Shown in pieces: positions 47,015 through 58,536 of a stretch of 64,000 nucleotides of DNA. The stretch's first letter is position 1. Every line of letters starts with the position of its first letter. Under the pieces are notes generated by a model. The model worked only from the letters and a program-made list of their open reading frames with translations, was not told the DNA's origin and made no database searches. The stretch is taken from positions 2,108,001 through 2,172,000 of the forward strand of contig CANTUV010000051.1 of NCBI GenBank assembly GCA_947685225.1, read 5' to 3'. Source of the DNA: Garcia nutans (Eukaryota > Streptophyta > Magnoliopsida > Malpighiales > Euphorbiaceae). The position numbers and the translations under genes were made by a program.

Positions 47015-47669
47015 CAACATCTTGAATATAAAAGCCATAAATGCAAAGCTTTCTGTTATTCCAATGCAAGACTTGAACGAGCATCAAAAAGGAGTCAATA
47101 AGAATACTTCTACTGATCACCTCAATCTATGAGTCGATGGAACAACTGCAAGTGTTATTCATGCATATCATGCATACATGAGCATATCACATTCAATTTT
47201 CTTGTATTGTATTGTCTATTCTTTATCAAAGTGAACAACAAATACCTTGTGAAGTAAAGAATCAAAAGAAGATATCAAATCAGGGGGCATGAAAAGCCCA
47301 TTGCTTGAGAAGGTTTCAGTAATTTTGAAAAGAAAAGAAATGTGTGCTTTTGCGAAAAACTAGACAACAAAAATTCAATCAGAGCCCGAATAGAAAAATC
47401 ATGGGTTTGAGCCTACACAGGGGGCAAAGTTTCTCCTTCTAAATTTTTAAGTTTATGCATGAACAAAACATTTTGAGACTCACTTCTAATATTTTACCAT
47501 GCAGGGGGGCAAGGAGAGTATAGGAAGGCTAGCTAAAAAGGGCTTAATTTTTTTGTAAAAGTGCAAAGGATGAACAAAAAAGAATGAAAAAAGAAGAAAA
47601 TTAGAATTCTCAAAAGAATGAAGATGCAAAAGACAAAAGATCAATTCAGCTAAAAGAGCTAAAGCCAGG

Positions 47670-48500
47670 GTAAAGACCCAACCTCCAATAGATAAAGATC
47701 CATGTTTCAAGGGTAAAGACCCGGCCTCCAATAGATAATGATCCATGTTTTAAGGGTAAAGACCCAATTTTCAATGGATAAAGATCCATGTTTCAAGGGT
47801 AAAGACCCGATTTCCAATGGATAAAGATCCATATTTCAAAGAATGAAGACCCAAAGTCCAAAAGGATGAAGATCCATTTTCAAGGGTGAAGACCCGATTT
47901 TCAAGGATGAAGATCCATTTTCAAAGGTGAAAGCCTGATTCCAAGGATGAAGATCCAATTTCAAATGGTGAAGACCTGAAGTCCAAAGGATTAAGATCCA
48001 TTTTCAAGGGTGAAGACCCAATTTACAAGGATAAAAATCCATTTTTCAAAGGTGAAGACCTAATTCAAAGGATAAAGATCCAATTTCAAAGGGTGGAGAC
48101 CTGAAGTCCAAAGGATGAAGATCCATTTTCAAGGGTGAAGACCCAATTTCCAAGGATGAAGATCCATTTTCAAGGGTGAAGACCTGATCTCAAGGGATGA
48201 AGATCCATTTTACAAAGGGTGAAGACCCGAAGTCCACAAGGATGAAGATCCATTTTCAAGGGTGAAGACTGATCTCCAAGGATGAAGATCCATTTACAAG
48301 GGTGAAGAACTGATCTCCAAGGATGAAGATCCATTTACAAGGGTGAAGACCCGATCTCCAAGGATGAAGATCCATTTTTAAGGGTGAAGACCCAATCTCC
48401 AAGGATGAAGATCCATTTTCAAAGGTGAAGATCTGATACTAAGGATGTAGATCCAAATTCCAACGATGAAGATTCATTTTGAGGGTGGAGACCCATAATG
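47670..48500 (+). repeat. Satellite-like array, copy B, in Tat-2
   Basis: Second copy of the 40-42-bp array, with about twenty units; shorter than copy A by a few units, so copy number changed after duplication. Confidence 0.92.
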
Positions 48501-48750
48501 CATTAAAGACTAGAATAACTGGAGTAGTCAAAATTCTCAACTGATAAAAGGTCAGTCAAACTCGGTCTCAGGTCCAGAACCCAAACCCTAAATTCACCTT
48601 GGGTCCAGAACTCAAATAATTTTTTAGTCCAGAACTCAAACCAACCTTGGGTAAGGAGTCCTATATGGCTCTAAACCTAGTCAAAAATCACATTTCTTTT
48701 CACTCTCTTTTGCCGTAATCAATTCAAGATCGTTCAAGCAGGGGGCAAAC

Positions 48751-50894
48751 TGTAGACCCTTAATTTTGACCCTAAATTGATATGGCCCTAATTAAAGGAT
48801 GCCAAAATAAATTTTATCCGACTTTAAATATTAACCTAGTTTATAATTTTTAAAGGAGCCGGTTCGGATTAAAAAGGCATATATTTAATTGTAAAACCTT
48901 AAAATCAAGTGGAATTGGCCCAAATTAAAATATGTTGGTCCATAAGTTAAAAAAACCAGAATAATTTAAGTGAGGCTGGCCTGGGAGACATTAGCATGCC
49001 TCATGTCGACCTGGGCAAGCTAGGTCAACATGAGCATGCTTCATGTCAACCTTAGGAGGCTAGGTCAACATGAGCATGCTTCATGTCGACCTTGGAAGCC
49101 CAAGATTGACATGAGCGTGCCTCATGTCGACTTGGGTAGCCCAAGGTCGACATGAGGTTGGTCTCATGTCGACCTAGGGCAACTAGGTCGACATGGGTTC
49201 AATACATTTCCTAATTCAACTAGAATTTATTTTAGGGACCGATTTATATTAGGTTAAGGATTTTGAGTGAGGTTCGGCTATAAATATTAACGTTTCAAAA
49301 TTCAGAAAGGAGGATAAAACATTAACAAGGGAAAAACATTAGCAGGGGACGGCACCAAACAGAAAAGATTAGCAGCATACATTCATTAGTCATCAATCCA
49401 TCAAAGACAATAACGATGTCTTTGTTCATTATTCATCCAGAATTTAATTGTGGAGGAACCAACGAGTGGAGGTTTGATCTTTAATCATGAATTATTTATG
49501 TTCACAGTAGTTTTGTTTCTTTGATTAAAAAGAACATGCATGCAGTAACTTGATCATTGAACACACAGTACATTGATCTTTGAACATGCAATAAATTGGT
49601 TTTTGTTTTAATAACTTTAATCGTTTCCTTTAATTATCACATTGATCAATTGGTATTCATAACCCCACTAACATATTTCATAAAAAACATAGAACTATCC
49701 AGTAGCCATCGAGGATTTAAATTAATTGTTAAAATCTATCTTGTTTACTTTAACTTCAAGAACCGTATGTTGTTTCATTAAAACTCAAAACCTCAAACTA
49801 TTTTTATCGAAAAGCCTAAATCATTTCATTATTAAACTCCAAAATATTGATTAATTTTCCAAAACCTTAATTTATTTTTCCAAATAAAAAATTATGTTTT
49901 TTAAGGCAGTAAGTTAAATCAAAAAACCCTAACTATCCAAAACCCTAATTCCAAAAACCCTAACTATCCAAAACCCTAATTCCAAAATCCCTAACTATCA
50001 AAAACCCTAATTCCAAAACCCTATTTTTAAAAATCCTAATTCCAAAACCCTAGTTTTAAAAATCCTAAAAATCCTAATTTCAAAACCCTAATTATAAAAC
50101 TTTAGTTTCTAAAACCCTAAGTTCCGATACCCTAATTTCAGTTGATAATTCTTTAAAACCCTAAATTTATATATTTATTGCTTTATTTAATTTTAGATTT
50201 GATTGTGTAGTTTATTATATGTTTTGATGGTTGATTTATTTAATTTCAATGCTTGATTTATTTAATTTATCATGGATGGATCTTTTCTTTATTATTATGA
50301 TTATTATTTGTTTGTTTTAGTATTCAAATTGTAAGAGGTATGTTTCCACTTTGTGGGTACCTCATTAGTTAAGTATTATGTAATTTAAATTGCTTTTATA
50401 TTTTGGACCAATGTAAAGGACATGCTTCCACCTTTTAGTGGGTGTCCTATTTAGTTTAGACATGAACGATGTAAGGACATGTTTCCATCATCGGATGGGT
50501 GTCCATTTATTTGCTTTTGTTTGGACATTGCTTTGATTTTAATATAATGATGCTTTATTTCAATTGTTGCGTGTAATATGAATAATATTGTTATACTTAA
50601 GAATTTTATAATATTAAGACTTTTAAAGGAGGCCGGTTCCAATGAACCGGGCGTTGTGGGGGTGCTGGGCCATTTCTCACCTTCCCCACACGTACCCAAC
50701 TTTTTGAACCCATTAGGGGGTTGGGGATTCCTTAGGAATCGAGTCATCCACCCCTTTCTTTTTCCTGACCCATCCGGGTGGAGACTCCATTTTCTCCAAA
50801 CTTAGGTCCGTGTTCTCTAAGGCCCTGAGCCTAAACAGTGCCGAAGTAGCAAGAAGCATTCAACCGAGAGTGGGGGAGAAAATCCCCCCTCACA
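48751..50894 (+). repeat. Tat-2 3' LTR
   Basis: 2.14 kb, TGTAGACCC...CCTCACA, preceded by AAGCAGGGGGCAAAC. Hairpin array 49001-49193, TATA 49279-49286, telobox cluster 49920-50165, three hairpins 50337-50504. Ends at TSD catag. Confidence 0.92.
50337..50504 (+). other. Three tandem hairpins in the Tat-2 3' LTR
   Basis: Hairpins at 50337-50361 (GGTA/TACC, inner CCAC/GTGG perfect), 50418-50447 (GGACA/TGTCC, inner CCACC/AGTGG with one mismatch) and 50475-50504 (GGACA/TGTCC, inner CCATC/GATGG). Compared with the 5' LTR, the first inner stem is perfect here and mismatched there. Confidence 0.75.
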
Positions 50895-50899
50895 CATAG

Positions 50900-50972
50900 G
50901 AGTGGAGGAAGTGGCAATACCTTTGCCATTTTCAAGTCTTTAAGCTTTCTTTTTGGAAGTTTTGGGAGCCAT
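50900..50972 (-). pseudogene. SIRE-2 env-like ORF, N-terminal segment
   Basis: Starts at ATG on the minus strand at 50972, in a good plant context (CCATGGCTC), and begins MAPKTSKKKA. An in-frame TAA follows, then GIATSSTPM leads to the Tat-2 target site. The ORF resumes at 30887 beyond Tat-2. The basic N-terminus is not a signal peptide. Confidence 0.6.
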
Positions 50973-51039
50973 GGATATGATGATGATGAAATTTGAATGA
51001 GAAATAGATGTTTTAAGTGTTTATAAATGAAATTAAGTG

Positions 51040-51120
51040 TTAAATATCATAAAATATGAGTATAAGGGGAGGTGTATATAGAGTTTAAAGGTCAAACTTG
51101 CCATTTATAGTTGTTGGAGA
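51040..51120 (-). promoter_or_regulatory. Promoter-like segment before the SIRE-2 env-like ORF
   Basis: On the minus strand AAATGGCAAGTTTGACC then TTTAAACTCTATATACACC (TATA-like element at 51074-51080), about 100 bp before the ATG. The SIRE LTR core promoter (57139-57180) reads AAATGGCTAGTTTAAGAC then TTAAAGGCTATAAATA, in the same order and spacing. A roughly 70-nt AC/T-rich leader with CATCATCATAT follows. Confidence 0.45.
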
Positions 51121-51590
51121 GAAGTTATGCACGTTTTGAAAATGTTTCCAATGGCCAGAAATTTTAAAAAAATTTCTGGTGTCTAGGAGGACCACATACA
51201 GTATGATCGGGCCAAGCTTGATGTTCAGTAATTTGAGCATGCATAAAGGAGTACGAGAAAATTAAGCTGACAAAAAAATATTTTATAGTGCTCGATCATA
51301 CATGAGATAGTCTAGTCGAATCGAGCAGATAGTATAGCAATGGTCGAGAAAATTTTAAAGGAGCTCGGTCAGACTAGGTCTTAGTATACTGGTTTGAGCT
51401 AGACAATCTATAGTTCGGTAGAACCAGTGGTAGTCCAGTCATGCTGAGACACAGTCCGGGCGAGCTAGGGCAATTTTCAAAAGATGGAAGAGAATATTTT
51501 TAGACATCAAATTGTGGCCTTCACTGTATGATCGAAATAGGTGTAAATGAGGAATTAAATCATGTAATATATATATATATATTTGCAAGC
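51121..51590 (-). other. Spacer between pol and the env-like ORF of SIRE-2
   Basis: About 470 bp without a coding match. At 51190-51470 it has repeated words such as GGTCGAG, GCTCGGTC and TAGTCC like those in the SIRE LTR U3 (57240-57350, 57420-57700). Confidence 0.5.
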
Positions 51591-53439
51591 AATTCTAATT
51601 CCATCATTAATAGGCACACAAAAATTAAGAGTGCTACCATCTATCATACCTATGTGTTGTTTTATAAAATTCAATCTGTCTTCATTCAAGGGTTTTGTAA
51701 AAATATCAGCAAATTGATTTCAATGTTTATAAATTCTTAAACAACATTTTGATTTTAAATATTATCTCTCAAAAATGATGCCTAATGTCTATATGTTTTG
51801 ACCTAGAATGTTGGATTAGATTTTTGATAGATTAATGGCACTTGTGTTATCACATTTAATGGGAATGTGACTAAAATGTTTACCATAATCTAGCAATTAT
51901 TGCTTCAACCATAAAACTTGTGTACAATAAAAACATGCAATAACATATTCAGCTTCAATATTAGAAAGAGCAACCGACACTTGTTTCTTGCTAAACCAAA
52001 AAAATAGGCAATTGCGAAGAAAGTTGCATGCATCGGTCATACTTTTTCTATCCAATAGGTTACCGACAAAATCCGCATTCAAAAAACCTAAAATGTCAAA
52101 TGATATATTCTTAGGATACCAAAGACCCAAATGTAATGTTCCACTCAAATATTTTAAAATCCTTTTAGTAGCATTCAAATGTGATTCTTTAGGGTTAGAT
52201 TGAAATCTAGCACACCAACAAACATTATACATTATATCGGGTCTTAAAGCGGTTAATTAAAGAAGTGATCCGATAATACCTCGATACTTCTTCTCATCAA
52301 CTTTCTTACCACTTTCATCTTTGTCTAACTTCAAGGTTGTACCCTTTAGAGTTTTACTAGCTTTGCAACCATCCATGCCAAACTTCTTGAGAAGTTCCTT
52401 TGTGTATTTGGATTGGTTGATGAAGATGCCATCCTTACATTGCTTGACTTGAAAATTAAGAAAAAATTTAAGTTCACCCATCATGCTCATTTCAAATTTT
52501 CTAGTCATACAAGATACAAATTCTTTGTACAAAGATTCATTAGTTGCACTAAATATAATGTCATCAACATAAATTTATACAATTAAAATGTTATGTGATT
52601 TTTTAACAAATAATGTAGTATTAACTTTACCTTTTATAAAACCATTTTCCAATAAATAGGTACTAAGTCTATCATACCAAGCTCTCATAGCTTGTTTTAG
52701 ACCATACAAAGCCTTCATTAACTTAAATATATGATTTAGGAATTAATAATGTTCAAAACTAGGAGGTCGTTCAACATAGAATTCTTCATTAATAAAACCA
52801 TTTAAAATGTACTTTTAACATCCACTTGAAAAAGTTTGAAATTCATGTGACATGCAAATGGAAGTAGAATTCTAATAGCTTCTAATCTAGCAATAGGAGC
52901 AAAAGTCTAATCATAATTAATGCCTTCCTCTTGATTATAGCCTTTGGCTACCAATCTAGCTTTATTTCTAGTAATGAGACCATCTTTATCAAGTTTGTTC
53001 CTATATACCCATTTACAACCAATAATTGGATGATCCTTGGATCAAGGGAAAAGCTCCCATACTTTGTTCCTTTCAAATTGATTGAGTTCATTCTGCATGG
53101 CAATCACCCAACATTCATCACTAAGAGCCTCCTCAATATAGTCCTTGGCTCAATTTGAGAAACAAAGGCAACATTAGAATCTAAAAGTTTAAATTTGGAT
53201 CTAGTAGATGCTCCCTTTGAAGTGTCTCCGATGATGAGTTCTTTGGGATAATCCTTTTGATAATGCCATTCTTTAGGTAGTTCTTGAGTCTCATTTTGTT
53301 CCATAATTTGTTCTTGCTCATCATTGTTCTCCATTTGATCATTATTTATATCAAGATCTTGCATGACTAAGAATAATACATTTCCTATGATCAAGCTTAA
53401 ATAATTCATCAAAGATAACATGCATTGATTCTTCAACAA
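51591..53439 (-). pseudogene. pol: SIRE-2 reverse transcriptase and RNase H
   Basis: Reads from 53439 to about 51591. Acidic/Gln-rich linker 53104-53439, then RT from about 53130, with WVYRNK and ARLVAKGYNQEEGI near 52950-53020. The catalytic IYVDDI is intact at about 52557-52574. RNase H at 51897-52232 (ESHLNATKRILKYL, NADFVGNLLDRKS, ALSNIEAEYV). Many stops and frameshifts between 52570 and 53100 and after 51897. Copies element RNA into DNA in functional relatives; dead here. Confidence 0.88.
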
Positions 53440-53589
53440 CTAGAGTTCTTCTATTAAAAACTCTATATCCTTTGCTAGAAGATGAATACCCTAGAAATAT
53501 GCCTTCATCCGATTTGGATGAGAAATTTCCAAGGTTGTCCTTTGTGTTTAATATGAAGCATTTGCATCCAAATACTCTAAGGTATGAAA

Positions 53590-54720
53590 TTTTGGGTTTT
53601 CTTCCATTTCATAGCTCATAAGAAGTTTTGTTTATCAAAGGTCTTTTAAACACACGATTTGCAATATAACAAGTGGTATTGATAGCTTCCGTCCAAAAGT
53701 AAAAAGGTAAATTATACTCATCCAGCATTGTTCTAGCCATTTCTACCAAAGTTCTATTTTTCCTTTCAATCATACCATTTTGTTGTGGTGTTTTAGGTGC
53801 TGAAAAATTGTGTGATATTCCAAGTTTATTGCAAAAAATTTCAAAGTTATCATTCTCAAATTCTTTGCCATGATCACTTCTAATAGATGTGATCACATAA
53901 CCTTTTTCATTTTAAACTCTTTTTGCAAAAATTTTAAAATAATTAAAACCTTCATTCTTTTGAGCTAAGAATTAACTCATGTAAATCTTGAGTAATCATC
54001 AACAAGCACAAATGCATTTAATTTACCACTTAGACTAGCAACTCTATTAGGACCAAACAAATCCAAATGAATCAATTCCAAATGTCTAGAAGTACTTACC
54101 TCATTTTTGGATTTGAAAGAGCTCTTGTGTTGTTTCCCAAGTTGACATGGTTCACACACTTATCTTTATGAAATTTTAATTTAGGAAAACCCTCCACAAG
54201 TTCTTCTTTGCACAAGCATTAGAGTTGGTCCATATTTGCATGTCCTAATCTTCTATGCCAAAGCCGAGCATCATTTCTAACAGTGACTAAATATTCAAAA
54301 GCATTATTAGAGTGAAGGTCAATTTTATAAGTATTTCCAATTCTACTTCCATTAAATGCAAGCTCACCACTAGAAGAAGTAATTTTGCATCCTTTAGACT
54401 TAAAATTAACATTATATCATTTGTCATACAATTGACTAACACTTAGTAAGTTATGTTTCAAGCCATTAACAAACCATACACCATTAATCATGTTCTTACC
54501 AAGCATACCAATAGAATCAATGCCTATAATTGTTTCTTTAACATTATTTCCACATGTCACATTACCTCCTTGCTTGTAAGTGAGAGTTGTGAAAGTTTAT
54601 CATTACCGGTTATGTGCCTTAAACATCTACTATCTACAAGCCAAACACTTTCATTGATAGTAGACTTTAGGCATACCTACAAGATAATAAAATTTACTTT
54701 CTTTTAGGTACTCAAATGTA
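53590..54720 (-). pseudogene. pol: SIRE-2 protease and integrase
   Basis: Protease near 54600-54660: the catalytic motif is VDSRCLRH where related proteins have DSGCSRH, so the Gly after Asp-Ser is Arg. GAG-pre-integrase zinc motif: LWHRRLGHANM near 54230-54260 and CEPCQLGKQHKSS near 54118-54156. Integrase core: LIHLDLFGP and VLVDDYSRFT (53977-54080), then IRSDHGKEFEN and TPQQNGMIERKNRTL (53609-53896), giving the D, D and E positions. A frame break and stop lie near 53900-53976. Confidence 0.88.
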
Positions 54721-54755
54721 CTTGGGTCCTTGGGGGTTAGTAGTAGAAGGATCCT

Positions 54756-55600
54756 CTAATTTAAGATGAGCCTTTCTAATTTAGTAAAATGTACTTTTGT
54801 GACCAATTTCATGCAATATTGGCATTGATACAAGGTTTTATGTTTTTGCATCCTTTTTCTATTAAATTTTGAAGAATTAAATTTACATTCACAAGTGTGT
54901 ATGGGATAGGATTGTTTATGTGCATACTTGTGGTTGTGTTCATGCTTGGTGTACATATATGCATAATTTTCTCTTTGAAACTTAATTCTAGAGCTTAGTG
55001 AGCCTTGTGGTCTTTTTAAGACTTTTAAGCTTAGTGTGGGCATGTGTATTTTTTACAACCACAACACTAGAGGTGAGTTGTAAAGGCTTTAACAAATGTT
55101 GGTGCATTTGATGAAGTAGTAGTAGAGCCATTAAACCCAAAGCCATATTTGGATGAAGGTGACCTTTGAATACTTATCAATGTATCTAAGGCTTCCTTTC
55201 CCTTATGAAACTTGGAAATAGAGTTCCTTAATTCATTTATTTCTTCTTTCAAAATGTCATTTTCTTTCAAAATTTTCTCTAGGCTAGATGACTTTTAGAT
55301 ATTTCATCAATAGATTTTGATAATTGTTCATTTGATGTCTTTAATTCAAATGTAGAATTTTTCAAAGAGATAAAATCATTTTCTAGCTTATAACATTTTC
55401 TTTATAAAACTTCATTTTAGAAAAGTATTTTTGGACTCTCAAGTTCGTGTGCTCAACTAGATCATTATCATCCAAAGTATCATCAACATCATCACTATGT
55501 GCATTATGATTTAGAGATTGTGTACTTGCCTCATTAGTGTGATCATCATCCTCAAAAGCCATGAGACATAAATTTGAAATTCCTTGCTCCTCCATTTCTT
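54756..55600 (-). pseudogene. SIRE-2 gag-pol spacer with coiled-coil segments
   Basis: Three open pieces: 55383-55595 (acidic, Asp-rich), 55067-55270 (EEINELRNSISKFHKGKEAL, a coiled-coil-like segment found in SIRE polyproteins) and 54756-55043 (His/Tyr-rich with CQYC). Typical of the long region after the zinc knuckle in SIRE elements. Separated by stops. Confidence 0.7.
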
Positions 55601-55660
55601 CTTCTTTACTTGAGGAGTCATTATCCCATGTGGCTTTAAGAATTTCTTCTTTTATTTTCC

Positions 55661-56618
55661 CTACTTCTTCTTATTCTTAATCTTGAAGCAATCTATTTTG
55701 ATGTGACCTGGGTTGCCACATTCATAACATTTTACTTCATTCTTTTTCTCCTTATCTTTAAAAGAGGATTTTGATAAATTACCTTTGTTAGCTTGCCATC
55801 TCCTCTTTCTTTTCCATTCACTTACTCTTTTAGAATTCATGGTCATCTCTTCATCATTATCACTATCTTCTTCACTTGAGCTCTCATCTTCCTTAGTGAC
55901 TTTAAGAGCAATTGCCCTCCTCTTATCCTTCTCACCTTTGTCATCTTCTTTTTCGGTGTGCAATTTGAAGGTGAGATGTTTTTCGACTAGCTCATCGGTC
56001 CTCAGTGTGCTAAGGTCACGAGCTTCATCAATTGATGAGACCTTTGATTGAAAGTTCTTCTTGGCTCTAAGTGCCATCAATATTTTGTTGTTGACATCTC
56101 CTTGATCATATAATATTCCATATTTTCTCAAGTCATTAACAATAGTAAGTAACCAATTTGTCATTTCAGTGACTTTTTTATTAGACTTAATCTTAAAGAG
56201 TTCATACTCACGTATAAGCATTTGGGTCTTAGTGAACCTCACTTGGGTGGTATCGTCATGATAATTTTCAAGACTTTTGCGAATTCTATGTGTACATATA
56301 AGATTTTAGACTCTTTCACCTTCTTTAGACAAGGAATTTATCAAGATAGAGGCTTCCCTATTGTTCTTATAGAAAGCTCTTTCCTGAGCATCAGTCCACT
56401 TTTCTTTATGAAGAGGCACTTGAACACTTTCAACTTCATGGGTAGGAGGTTTTCACTATTTTTTCCAAATATTTCCAAAGCTCAACTTCCTCACTATCAA
56501 GGAACAAATACATCTTATATTTCCAATAAGACTAGTCCATTCCATTAAAGCAGGGTTTAAGGTGGGAATTGGGATTTCCATATGAAGAAGAGGTTAGAGT
56601 ATTAGAAGTGGTTGCCAT
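55661..56618 (-). pseudogene. gag: SIRE-2 gag
   Basis: ATG on the minus strand at 56618. The first part contains an in-frame TAG near 56532 and a frame break before 56242. The segment 56242-55661 (193 residues) is open: a UBN2-type gag region (YELFKIKSNKKVTEMTNWLL, KILMALRAKKNFQSKV), an acidic stretch, a basic stretch and a zinc knuckle CYECGNPGHIKIDC at about 55690-55731. Nucleocapsid-type RNA-binding function in relatives. Confidence 0.88.
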
Positions 56619-56659
56619 GGTGGATCAAATTTCACAGTTAAGCTTTTAGAAATTTTAAG

Positions 56660-56671
56660 AGTCTGATACTA
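56660..56671 (-). other. SIRE-2 primer-binding site (tRNA-Met type, degenerate)
   Basis: On the minus strand TAGTATCAGACT beside the LTR end; initiator-Met complement would be TGGTATCAGAGC. Confidence 0.65.
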
Positions 56672-56673
56672 AT

Positions 56674-58176
56674 TATTATCCCAAGATGGCAACTAAGAGG
56701 GGTAGATAAATTGATTGATTTGAAGAAGTAATAGCAAATTAAAAATTGAAAAGCTAAATCAAAGAAAGAGAAGGATTAGAGAAGAATGAACACAAGAGAA
56801 TTTATAGTGGCTTGGATTATCTTAATCCTACATCCACTTCCCCAACAACTTGCTAAGGTTTCAAAAATCTTACAAGTTCAACTCTAACTTGGTGTTTTCA
56901 CAAACTCACACAGAACTTTTACAAGGTTTGAGTATCTTTCTCACAACCCCAAGACGAGTTTTCCTAGGCTCACTCTAAGACCTAAGTGTTTCCAAGATCA
57001 CACTCAAACTTACAATTATGTTTCAATGCTCACACCCAACACTCAATGAATACAAGTATAATATTGATGCAAGAAATGAAAGATGTTAAACATGGCTATT
57101 ACAATCACAATCTTACACAAAAATGATGTTTCTTGTGATATTTATAGCCTTTAAGTCTTAAACTAGCCATTTTGGGTAGGGCCAGCATGTTTGATACTTC
57201 TCTCCCACTTTTCTCTCTTTTTTGAGCAGTTTCACAGTTGGACTGCCTTTGTTCCAGTTGGCTAGGTCTCAGCATGGTCGAGTTGTACTTGGTTATGTCA
57301 GCTTAAGCTCTACATGGTCGGATAGGGCTCAGTCCGGTCGTGCTCTGCATATTTTCTTATAAGTTCTTCAATGGCTATTACACGTCGCATCTACTAATTG
57401 AGTGGATAAATAAAGGCTATAATTTTTAAACCTCATACCAGTGGTATGCTCAGGTCAGTTTGGTCGGTCTTCTTCTATTATGCTAATATTTTAAGAGTGT
57501 TGGTGACCATGAGCTCTACTAAAACTTATTAGATTTTTGCCTATAGTTTGGTCCGGTCAAAATTCATCAGTTCCAGTCAGCCTAAATGTAGTATGCTAAA
57601 ACTATCAGAGAACCAGGGACCATAAGCTCTACTGGATGTGTTAGGAAATTATCATTGAGCTCGGTATGTGCGGTCATCACACTAGTCCGGTCATAACATA
57701 TAGTCCATTCACAAAGTGAGAGTGATTTGAGCGTGAGTTATTCAGAATACTTTTGTTAGAGTCAGGTTTGATATGCTCAATCTTAATTCTATCAGCTTAA
57801 GGCTTGGTGTGTTCAGTTCGTTGCTTATGTTTGGTCAGCTCGTGTTTGATTTGATCATCACATTCTTAATTCATTCTCCAGTCCGGTAAGCTCAGTTTTG
57901 AAACATTTGTCCTCATCATTTTGTTGTTCGTTAGTTTGGCATTGGTACTAACTTTTAGTAGGTTTGGTCAGGAACAACAAGGTTTGCTTTGTATCATCAT
58001 TCCTCAGCTCAGTATGAAGAACTGCTCTAAGTCCAGTTAACCTGGCTGGTAATCTGGTCGAGTTCTAGAGAATTCTTCAACAAATTAAGTCCTACACAAT
58101 GTAGCTTAATATAATATTAGTCTTATTCAAATTGATTGCCTAAGATCAAAATAGAGATAAACTTGTTTGGCCAACA
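56674..58176 (-). repeat. SIRE-2 5' LTR
   Basis: 1.50 kb, TGTTGGCCAAAC...GGGATAATA on the minus strand. TATA box at 57139-57146. U3 has clusters of GGTCGG, GGTCCGG and GCTCGG-type words. Aligns with 28153-29342 plus 16922-17262. Confidence 0.9.
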
Positions 58177-58181
58177 CTCTC

Positions 58182-58523
58182 TATCTTTCTATTATGCATA
58201 GAGAATTTGAGAATTTAATTAATGGAAGATGATAATTGTCTAAAGGGGTTTTTTGTGCTCTTTTATTGATAAAAGAAGAGGGACAGAAAACTATTCAGTG
58301 AATTGAACCGAACATGATGATAACCAGTATTTTATTTTATTCTATCTATTATATATTCTATTAAAATTACCCACTCCATTAATGCACTTTATCTTCTCTT
58401 CAATAAAAGATTATCTATAATTTATGGGTAATTTCGTTGGCTAAAACTATTATAAGTAGATAAGTTAAAAATTTATAAACACTAAGATAGTGGGTCATCT
58501 ATTTAATTAACTTGGAATTAACA
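58182..58523 (-). repeat. COP-F 3' LTR, proximal part
   Basis: Starts TGTTAATTCCAAGTT on the minus strand at 58523, preceded by CAAAAGTGGAAGAG (polypurine tract). Joined to 16750-16921 it gives a roughly 510-bp copia LTR split by SIRE-2. Confidence 0.65.
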
Positions 58524-58536
58524 CTCTTCCACTTTT

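Larger units (their letters stand above)
44036..49885 (+). repeat. Tandem duplication of about 2.9 kb within Tat-2
   Basis: Unit A is 44036-47014 and unit B is 47015 to about 49885. Each unit runs from the conserved 3' region through the satellite and polypurine tract into about 1.12 kb of LTR. At the junction LTR sequence (TTTTTCCAAATCCAA) passes directly into interior sequence (CATCTTGAATATAAAAGCC), with only CAA shared by both parents. Copies differ by about 5 percent over the first 190 bp. Confidence 0.88.
30888..50894 (+). mobile_element. Tat-2: gag-only Tat/Ogre element with nested Athila and a tandem duplication
   Basis: Plus-strand element with TSD catag at 30883-30887 and 50895-50899. 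It consists of a 5' LTR (30888-33062), tRNA-Arg-type primer site, leader, Athila insertion (34102-40881), broken gag, a long non-coding 3' region with satellites, a truncated LTR (45892-47014), a second copy of the satellite region, and a complete 3' LTR (48751-50894). No pol is seen. It is inserted near the start of the SIRE-2 env-like ORF. Confidence 0.92.
16922..58176 (-). mobile_element. SIRE-2: full-length SIRE-type copia element hosting four other elements
   Basis: Minus-strand element with TSD ctctc at 16917-16921 and 58177-58181. Order on the minus strand: 5' LTR (58176-56674), primer-binding site, gag, protease, integrase, RT, RNase H, promoter-like spacer, env-like ORF, polypurine tract, 3' LTR. 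Its own length is about 10.4 kb; Tat-2 (with Athila) and the solo LTR (with LARD-D) account for the rest. The SIRE call rests on the long gag spacer, the RNase H block with PKESHLNATKRI and the env-like ORF after pol. Every ORF is broken. Confidence 0.9.

Noticed and set aside
51988..52203. Plus-strand ORFs opposite SIRE-2 pol (also 55785-56051 and 56222-56548)
   Set aside because: They are shadows of the minus-strand RNase H and gag coding sequence.
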